8,081 bases of DNA from Planctomycetaceae bacterium (GTDB lineage Bacteria; Planctomycetota; Planctomycetia; Pirellulales; Thermoguttaceae), in the NCBI GenBank assembly GCA_031288765.1, contig JAITQV010000271.1, positions 1 through 8,081 on the forward strand, written 5' to 3'. Under the pieces are notes generated by a model. The model made no database searches and was not told where the DNA came from. It saw nothing but the letters and a program-made list of their open reading frames with translations. The first letter of the stretch is position 1, and every line of letters starts with the position of its first letter. Below are positions 1 to 4,483 of the stretch, piece after piece. Position numbers and translations under genes: made by a program.

Positions 1-882
1 GCCGCCAAAGATCAACGCTTTACGGTAATTCACCAGCCAAACGCCGGAATTGCCGGAGCAAGAAATGCCGCATATCCGTTTATCAAAGGAGAATACACGC
101 TTTTTGTGGACGACGACGATACCATTGAACCCGATCTTTGTGAAAAGACGGTTGCTGTTGCGGATGCCGAACAAACGGACACAACTTATTTTTTGATAGA
201 TAACGGACAAAAGCGGCGGCGGGATAATAAAAGGCTGTATCTTTGGGGACATCAGGTAGCGGGATTGATTGGTAAAGACCCGCTAATCGAAAACGATTAT
301 TTAATATTATTAAGATATCCCTTCATTTGGGCAAAACTATGGCGGACATGTTTTCTACTGGATAACGATATTCGATGTCCTACCGGTCAATACTGCGAAG
401 ATGATTTCATGAATTGGAAAACACTGGTTCATCACCCGAAAATAGCATTGTTGCCTAAAGTCATGTATCACCATCGGAATTATTCATTATCTACCTCGCA
501 TGAACCGTCAAAAAAATATTTGATGGGAGTACCGGCAACATTGGATCTTATTAAGGAAATGTTATTGGAAACGGGTAATTATCATGGAATGTGGAAACGA
601 TTGTTTTTACAACACAAAATTTTGAATTTTCGTGCGACTTACAGTCATTTACCGGTATACCGGCAGGCGGAATTTCTCCGTAGTGTGAAAGATCGGATTG
701 GTTGGAACGAGCAGGAATATTTATTGCAAAAAAATAAACTCAAACGCCATGTCCGTGTTTTTTATTATTCGTTAATGGGTTCACGCTTTGCCGCTGTCGA
801 AAATACGTTTTACATTGCGTTGCGTAAAACCGAAATCCTCTTTCGAAAATACCGCGATAAATTATTAAAACGAGCCGGCTGA
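1..882 (+). CDS. Family 2 glycosyltransferase, 5' end outside window
   Basis: Frame 1 is open from the first base and ends at TGA 880-882, giving 293 visible residues with the true start upstream. The first 40 residues show the GT-A core of GT2 enzymes: HQPNAGIAGARNAA (residues 11-24), then TLFVDDDD (33-40), the nucleotide-sugar/metal-binding Asp cluster. A later CEDDFMNW segment fits the acidic catalytic-base region, followed by MYHHRNYSLST, as in the C-terminal part of many EpsJ/WcaA-like transferases. The tail is basic (KYRDKLLKRAG) with no obvious membrane segment. By family it should transfer a sugar from an activated donor to a polysaccharide or glycolipid acceptor in the cytoplasm; donor and acceptor cannot be told. 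A GTG at 106 is an internal Val codon, not the start. Only about 30-60 N-terminal residues are probably missing. It may end a surface-polysaccharide cluster lying to the left. Confidence 0.88.
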   Translation, partial: AAKDQRFTVIHQPNAGIAGARNAAYPFIKGEYTLFVDDDDTIEPDLCEKTVAVADAEQTDTTYFLIDNGQKRRRDNKRLYLWGHQVAGLIGKDPLIENDYLILLRYPFIWAKLWRTCFLLDNDIRCPTGQYCEDDFMNWKTLVHHPKIALLPKVMYHHRNYSLSTSHEPSKKYLMGVPATLDLIKEMLLETGNYHGMWKRLFLQHKILNFRATYSHLPVYRQAEFLRSVKDRIGWNEQEYLLQKNKLKRHVRVFYYSLMGSRFAAVENTFYIALRKTEILFRKYRDKLLKRAG

Positions 883-885
883 TTA

Positions 886-989
886 TTAGTGGAGAGTTGA
901 TAGTGGAGAGCGGAGAGTGCCGCAAGCGGAGTTATTACCGCAACGTAATAATTCCGCTTGCGAACTATCCACTATTCACTCTAAACTAT
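886..989. repeat. Long imperfect palindrome
   Basis: The inner arms are 18 nt, CGCAAGCGGAGTTATTAC (921-938) and GTAATAATTCCGCTTGCG (945-962). They pair completely with one G-U wobble around the 6-nt loop CGCAAC. Outer arms of 25 nt (886-910 and 965-989), built from TAGTGGAGAG-like words, pair imperfectly, with about 19 of 25 positions matching and an unequal gap between inner and outer stems. The structure starts a few bases after the glycosyltransferase stop, so as RNA it could terminate or protect that transcript, but no T-run follows. The TAGTGGAGAGTTGATAGTGG style resembles dispersed intergenic palindromes seen in many genomes, so a REP/MITE-like repeat is the favoured reading. Confidence 0.72.
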
Positions 990-994
990 TAACT

Positions 995-1013
995 ACAAGG
1001 TTGCCTACCTTGT
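995..1013. repeat. Short perfect hairpin
   Basis: ACAAGGT (995-1001) and ACCTTGT (1007-1013) form a perfect 7-bp stem with a 5-nt loop TGCCT. It lies between the large palindrome and the 41-bp array. There is no downstream T-run, so it is not a classical terminator. It may be part of the neighbouring repeat or chance. Confidence 0.4.
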
Positions 1014-1029
1014 GAATTGTTAATCGTAA

Positions 1030-1234
1030 AATGGGCAAACGAGCGTAATTCCGTGGAAGTTTCGGTCATAGAGTCCCAACGGCGCAAAATTCCACGGAAT
1101 TTCTGTTCACGGAGTCCCAACGGCGCAAAATTCCATGGAATTTCTGTTCACGGAGTCCCAACGGCGCAAAATTCCACGGAATTTCTATTCCCGGAGTCCC
1201 AGGTGCGAAAAATTCCGTCGAATTTTATGCTCCG
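1030..1234. repeat. Tandem array of 41-bp units with palindromic core
   Basis: Three near-identical 41-bp units lie at 1071-1111, 1112-1152 and 1153-1193. Unit 2 differs from unit 1 at one position and unit 3 at two. A diverged copy precedes (1030-1070) and another follows (1194-1234). Each unit begins GAGTCCCAACGGCGC and holds a palindrome AAATTCC-AC-GGAATTT (1087-1102, 1128-1143, 1169-1184; weaker in the outer units). The units abut with no unique spacers, so this is not a CRISPR array. A period of 41 shifts the reading frame each time, so it is not a protein repeat. Its function is unknown: a multi-site protein-binding array or a slippage-generated minisatellite would both fit. Confidence 0.9.
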
Positions 1235-1352
1235 AATGTTTCAATTCCCAATATTTTCTGTAAAATTTTACCAAACATTAGCGGAATGTTCCTATACTTT
1301 GAACAATTACTAATCATCATTAAATATTAAAGGATAATTTCCTGCCGTTCAA

Positions 1353-1392
1353 AATATCACCCCATGACAGGGTTAATATTCGGTTTAATATC
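1353..1392 (+). promoter_or_regulatory. Possible OmpR/PhoB-type binding site, 11-bp periodic
   Basis: Four 7-nt words start exactly 11 bp apart, separated by 4-nt spacers: AATATCA-CCCC (1353), ATGACAG-GGTT (1364), AATATTC-GGTT (1375) and TAATATC (1386). The last three blocks share the GGTT spacer. Direct repeats with 11-bp spacing are the known binding pattern of the PhoB/OmpR family, and ATGACAG is the reverse complement of the Escherichia coli Pho-box heptamer CTGTCAT. The block lies about 80-120 bp before the start of an OmpR/PhoB-class regulator, a reasonable place for autoregulation. The repeats are degenerate and AT-rich, so chance is not excluded. Confidence 0.35.
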
Positions 1393-1400
1393 GAAAGGAC

Positions 1401-1423
1401 AAAAAATTCCGCTGAAATATTAC
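1401..1423 (-). repeat. Dispersed 17-nt motif, copy A
   Basis: Read on the minus strand, this site begins GTAATATTTCAGCGGAA followed by a T-run. The identical 17 nt occur on the plus strand at 4431-4447, also followed by an A/T run with one extra A. The two copies lie in opposite orientation on either side of the response regulator-kinase pair. Copy A also overlaps a local hairpin, GAAATATT (1414-1421) with AATATTTC (1431-1438). It could be a regulatory site, an end of a mobile repeat, or a genome-wide intergenic repeat. Confidence 0.6.
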
Positions 1424-1474
1424 CGGAAAAAATATTTCGGATTGAATTTAGGGAATTAACTTTTCATTTCAGGA

Positions 1475-2197
1475 ATGTCTAAAGAACAAATTCTCGTTAT
1501 CGAAGACGAAAAAGATATTCTTTCAATGGTTCGGCTCCGTTTGGAAAGCCGAGGGTTTCATGTTTTCACGGCGGAATCGGGCGAACTTGCCCTCCAATGG
1601 TTGGCGGAACACAACCCCGACCTGATCCTGCTCGACCTAATGCTGCCCGGTATGAACGGACTCGAAGTCCTAAAACATATCCGAACCGACCAAAATCTTG
1701 CCAAAATACCTATCCTGATTGTCAGCGCACTCGGCGAAGAAAGTGATGTCGTCGTCGGACTCGAACGCGGAGCCGATGATTATTTAAGTAAACCGTTCAA
1801 CATGTCCATCCTCATGGCAAGAGTAAACGCTTTGCTGCGCCGTTCCAAACCGGAAATCGAAAATAAACCAACCCCCCCCCAAAAAAAATCTTCGGAAGAT
1901 TCGGACGATTCCATTCTTTTCGGACTGCTTCGTATTGATTTAAAACGTTATCATGTTTTCGTCAACGATAAACAAGTTGCATTAACCAGTACGGAATACC
2001 GTTTGCTCCTGACGTTGATCGCTTCAAAAGGGCGCGTCCTCACTCGCAATCAGTTAATCGAAGAAGCCATCGGCAATGACGCTATTGTTACCGACCGGAC
2101 AATCGATGTCCATTTAACATCGCTTCGCGGTAAACTCGGTTCCGCACGAAATTTAATTGAAACAGTACGAGGAGTTGGCTATCGTTTTCGTTTGTAA
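1475..2197 (+). CDS. OmpR/PhoB-family response regulator
   Basis: The 240-residue protein has the usual length and layout of this family. The receiver domain (about 4-122) has the acidic pocket E10-D11, phospho-acceptor D54 in LILLDLMLPGMNG, switch residue S84 in LIVSALGEE, and invariant K106 in YLSKPF. A polar linker (124-145) leads to a winged-helix DNA-binding domain (about 146-240) with TSTEYRLLLTL, RTIDVHLTSLRGKLG and the terminal ETVRGVGYRF. It should bind DNA direct repeats when phosphorylated by the kinase encoded downstream. The ATG at 1475 places the acidic pocket at the normal distance from the N-terminus. AGGA abuts the ATG too closely to be a normal ribosome-binding site, so initiation is probably SD-independent. 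The linker codons contain a C9-A8 tract. The architecture is PhoB-like, but no phosphate genes are visible, so no gene symbol is given. Confidence 0.95.
   Translation: MSKEQILVIEDEKDILSMVRLRLESRGFHVFTAESGELALQWLAEHNPDLILLDLMLPGMNGLEVLKHIRTDQNLAKIPILIVSALGEESDVVVGLERGADDYLSKPFNMSILMARVNALLRRSKPEIENKPTPPQKKSSEDSDDSILFGLLRIDLKRYHVFVNDKQVALTSTEYRLLLTLIASKGRVLTRNQLIEEAIGNDAIVTDRTIDVHLTSLRGKLGSARNLIETVRGVGYRFRL
1872..1888 (+). repeat. C9-A8 homopolymer tract inside regulator gene
   Basis: Nine C (1872-1880) followed directly by eight A (1881-1888) encode T133-P-P-Q-K-K138 in the linker between the receiver and DNA-binding domains. Gain of one base would bring TGA at 1936-1938 into frame, and loss of one base TAA at 1941-1943. 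Both lie near the start of the winged-helix domain, so either slip would leave a receiver-only protein. Such tracts are known contingency loci in other bacteria; activity here is inference. Confidence 0.85.
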
Positions 2198-2542
2198 AAA
2201 AAATTGAATTGCCGCACCGTTTCATAATATTGTGATAACCGGTTTGTTTCGTTGTAACTGTCTGTTTTTATTAACCACAGAATACACGGAGCACACGGGA
2301 AATTAGTAAATTGATAAGATCACAAGTTTATTTTTGAGAATAAAACATGAATACAATAACAAAACAACATTTTTGTGTCCTATTCTCTATAAACAAACCT
2401 TGAAGTTGTACGTAAAAATATTACTATTACAAATTCCGTGTATTTTGTGTATTCAACGGTTAATAAATAGACAATTACGTTTCGTTTTGTTTATTTCTGT
2501 TTGTGTCCGCACGGGTTTACCTCGTAACGCTTAAAGTTTCCG
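2198..2542. other. Intergenic region between regulator and kinase
   Basis: This 345-bp AT-rich stretch separates the two partner genes. It contains the probable MITE-like element at 2271-2463. The flanks (2198-2270 and 2464-2542) show no clear promoter, terminator or RNA gene. The open frame 2334-2534 begins inside the repeat, lacks a ribosome-binding site, and its translation (Cys- and Tyr-rich, no recognisable motif) does not look like a protein, so it is not called. A TAA at 2525-2527 in the kinase frame shows the kinase reading frame does not extend into this region. Confidence 0.7.
2271..2463. mobile_element. Probable MITE-like inverted-repeat element
   Basis: The left end TTAACCACAGAATACACGGA (from 2271, continuing to 2298) and the right end (2436-2463, finishing CAACGGTTAA) are inverted relative to each other, matching at about 21 of 28 positions. 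The perfect blocks are TTAACC/GGTTAA, GAATACAC/GTGTATTC and ACACGG/CCGTGT. A TA dinucleotide flanks each side (2269-2270 and 2464-2465), as expected for TA-targeting transposition of the IS630/Tc1 type, though this is weak evidence in AT-rich DNA. The 193-bp element carries no transposase. ACCACAGAATACACGGAGCA-type words are common in dispersed bacterial repeats, so a non-mobile intergenic repeat is the alternative. Confidence 0.45.
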
Positions 2543-4372
2543 ATGAAATTTCCCAGTTTTTTCACCATCCTGCTTTGGGGCAATCTCTTACTGATTGGTT
2601 TGATTCTCGGTTTGGGTTTCGGATACATTACCCATGAAGTCAACCGGCATACGACAAAAGTTTCGAAACAATTTCAGCAACAACTTCTTTTTATGGTTCG
2701 GGACGGACTTGAAGAATCCTGGCATGATGCGGAAAAATTAATCGAACAATATTGCCGTTCTTATTCCAAAATACCGGAATTTCGTCTGACAATTGTTGAT
2801 GCCGAAGGCGGAGTTCTGGGCGATTCGGAATATCCCGCCGAAAAAATGGAACGGCATCATACCGAACAACATCCCGAAATCCATGCGGCGTTAGCCGGTC
2901 AACAATCGGAATCACTCCGGTTCAGCCGAACAAAACGGATTCATTATCGATACATTGCCGTTCCGGTTCGGTTTGAAGGGAATATTGTTGCGGTTGTTCG
3001 GGTGGCATTTCCGGTTGCCGATCTTGTGCGGGATCAGCGCAACGTTTTTTACGCGGTTTCAACCGGTTTTGTACTCATGCTTTTTACGGCAATTGTTCTT
3101 TCGGTGTTTTTGAGTTGGATTTGGTATAAACCGCTTCGGCTCATCAGTTCCTCCGCGCGGCGGATTGCCGAAGGAAATTTTGAACCGATTCCCGAATTGC
3201 CGGTATCACGCGAACTTGTACAATTAATTGACGCCATCAACCGAATGCGTAACACGGTTGCCTCGCAACTCGAAACAATTTCACGGCAACGCGAACGGCT
3301 TCAAACAATTTTACACCATCTTCCCGATGCGGTGTTTGCGTTGAATTCTTCGGATCAGGTTGTTTATTATAATGAATCGGCAAAAGAAATGTTTGACTTG
3401 GCAACACCGGGCAATCCGGTTCCGATTCAACATTTATTACGATATACACCGGTTCTTGATTTTTATTTTCATGATCAGGAACAAGGTTTGGCGGTTGTTG
3501 TACCGAAACGTGTTGATATTAAATTGCGTGACCGTAAGTGTTCGCTGGAACTCGAAAAAATTAATATATCCGGCGAAAACGACCAAAATGAAATTGCGAT
3601 TTTATTGATTATCAACGATCTGACGGCAATTACCGAAACAAACCGGATGAAGATTGATTTTGTTGCCAACACTTCCCACGAACTGCGGACGCCGTTGGCA
3701 ACAATTCGTGCAACATTGGACAATATTACCGACGGAGTTTGTGATACACCGGACATGTTCCAAACTGTTGTCAACATTCTTGACCGGCATGTTTCGCGGT
3801 TGGAGGCGTTGACGGATGATCTTCTTTCCTTGCACGACGTGGAACAGGAATCGGCGCCAACCCGCTTGGAAATATCCACAACCGGCGAACAAAAACAATT
3901 GCTCGAAGATTTGTTTTATCCGAAAGCGGTTGAAAGAGGAATTGAGTTAATTATTGAACCGGATATGCCGAACCGTCCTTTTCTGACGGACACCAAACGT
4001 CTTGGTTTGGTATTACAAAATCTTGTCGATAACGCCATCAAATTTACGCAGGAAAACGGGAAAGTCCAAATTGTGTTTTCGTTTGAAACGGAAAAGAAAC
4101 TTGTTATTCAATGCAAAGACACGGGTTGCGGGATTGCGTTGGAGGAGCAGCCGCGTATTTTCGAACGATTTTACCGGATTAAATCAGGAATTCGTGTTCC
4201 GGGAACGGGTTTAGGGCTGGCGATTGTCAAACACGCTGTCGAACGTCTCGGCGGAATCTTAACTCTTGTGAGCCAACCCGGACAAGGTTGTACTTTTACC
4301 GTACAAATTCCCGTCCAAAACGTTGAAGATTTACCTGTTGATCGGACGGTTGAAAATATATATACTTTGTAA
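2543..4372 (+). CDS. Sensor histidine kinase, HAMP-PAS-HisKA-HATPase (PhoR-like layout)
   Basis: The 609-residue membrane kinase probably phosphorylates the regulator encoded upstream. Transmembrane helix 1 is at about 8-29, followed by an extracytoplasmic sensor region (30-167) and helix 2 (about 169-194). A HAMP linker (about 195-248) and a PAS-like domain (about 252-362, with LPDAVFALNSSDQVVYYNES) follow. The dimerisation domain carries the phosphorylated H379 in SHELRTP. The ATP-binding domain shows the N box (LQNLVDNAIKFT, N497), G1 box DTGCGI (526-531), F box FERFYR (540-545) and G2 box GTGLGLA (554-560), so all catalytic boxes are present. An in-frame TAA at 2525 limits the 5' end, and ATG 2543 precedes a good membrane anchor; no Shine-Dalgarno is seen. 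The ligand is unknown. Class I kinases of this design often also dephosphorylate their regulator. The 345-bp separation from its partner is unusual. Confidence 0.94.
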   Translation: MKFPSFFTILLWGNLLLIGLILGLGFGYITHEVNRHTTKVSKQFQQQLLFMVRDGLEESWHDAEKLIEQYCRSYSKIPEFRLTIVDAEGGVLGDSEYPAEKMERHHTEQHPEIHAALAGQQSESLRFSRTKRIHYRYIAVPVRFEGNIVAVVRVAFPVADLVRDQRNVFYAVSTGFVLMLFTAIVLSVFLSWIWYKPLRLISSSARRIAEGNFEPIPELPVSRELVQLIDAINRMRNTVASQLETISRQRERLQTILHHLPDAVFALNSSDQVVYYNESAKEMFDLATPGNPVPIQHLLRYTPVLDFYFHDQEQGLAVVVPKRVDIKLRDRKCSLELEKINISGENDQNEIAILLIINDLTAITETNRMKIDFVANTSHELRTPLATIRATLDNITDGVCDTPDMFQTVVNILDRHVSRLEALTDDLLSLHDVEQESAPTRLEISTTGEQKQLLEDLFYPKAVERGIELIIEPDMPNRPFLTDTKRLGLVLQNLVDNAIKFTQENGKVQIVFSFETEKKLVIQCKDTGCGIALEEQPRIFERFYRIKSGIRVPGTGLGLAIVKHAVERLGGILTLVSQPGQGCTFTVQIPVQNVEDLPVDRTVENIYTL

Positions 4373-4430
4373 TTTCAATAAAACATTATTTTCCTAATTT
4401 TTGGCAACTATTTTACTGAATTATTTTTTT

Positions 4431-4453
4431 GTAATATTTCAGCGGAAATTTTT
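4431..4453 (+). repeat. Dispersed 17-nt motif, copy B
   Basis: GTAATATTTCAGCGGAA (4431-4447) followed by ATTTTT is the same sequence as the minus strand of 1401-1423. It lies in the 111-bp gap between the kinase stop and the start of the restriction-modification gene, just after a T-run (4424-4430). It may be part of the promoter or leader of the downstream gene, or an end of a repeat flanking the two-component locus. Confidence 0.6.
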
Positions 4454-4483
4454 CTAAAAGTTTGTCCGCAAATCAAATACAAA

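Larger units (their letters stand above)
883..1474. other. Repeat-rich intergenic region without a gene
   Basis: This 592-bp gap between the glycosyltransferase and the response regulator holds no convincing gene. It contains an imperfect palindrome (886-989), a short hairpin (995-1013), a 41-bp tandem array (1030-1234), an 11-bp-periodic block (1353-1392) and a 17-nt motif within 1401-1423, each listed separately. The part from 1235 to 1352 is AT-rich. It has a 6-bp stem AACATT/AATGTT around AGCGG (1274-1290), followed by TATACT at 1293-1298 that could be a -10 element, but no clear -35 box was found. The reading frame 1017-1313 is dismissed because it runs through a repeat whose period is not a multiple of three. 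Confidence 0.75.

Noticed and set aside
1071..1193. CRISPR array
   Set aside because: The repeats abut directly as whole 41-bp units with no unique spacers, and no cas genes are present.
1271..1298. Sigma-70 promoter using TATACT at 1293-1298
   Set aside because: A good -10 word is present but no acceptable -35 box lies 16-18 bp upstream, and it is about 180 bp from the regulator start.
1017..1313. 98-codon open frame in the gap before the response regulator
   Set aside because: It starts with TTG and crosses the 41-bp tandem array, whose period is not divisible by three, so successive copies are read in different frames. It has no domain or ribosome-binding site.
2334..2534. 66-codon open frame between regulator and kinase
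   Set aside because: It starts from a non-ATG codon inside the putative MITE-like element, has no ribosome-binding site and no recognisable motif, and spans the right repeat end.
3475..3898. Minus-strand open frames of 134 and 98 codons inside the kinase gene
   Set aside because: They lie opposite the HisKA region of a clearly real kinase and their translations have no recognisable domain; they are antisense shadows.
1475..4372. Naming the pair phoB/phoR
   Set aside because: The domain layout and a partial Pho-box-like word fit, but no pst, phoU or phosphatase genes are present and many OmpR-class pairs share this architecture.
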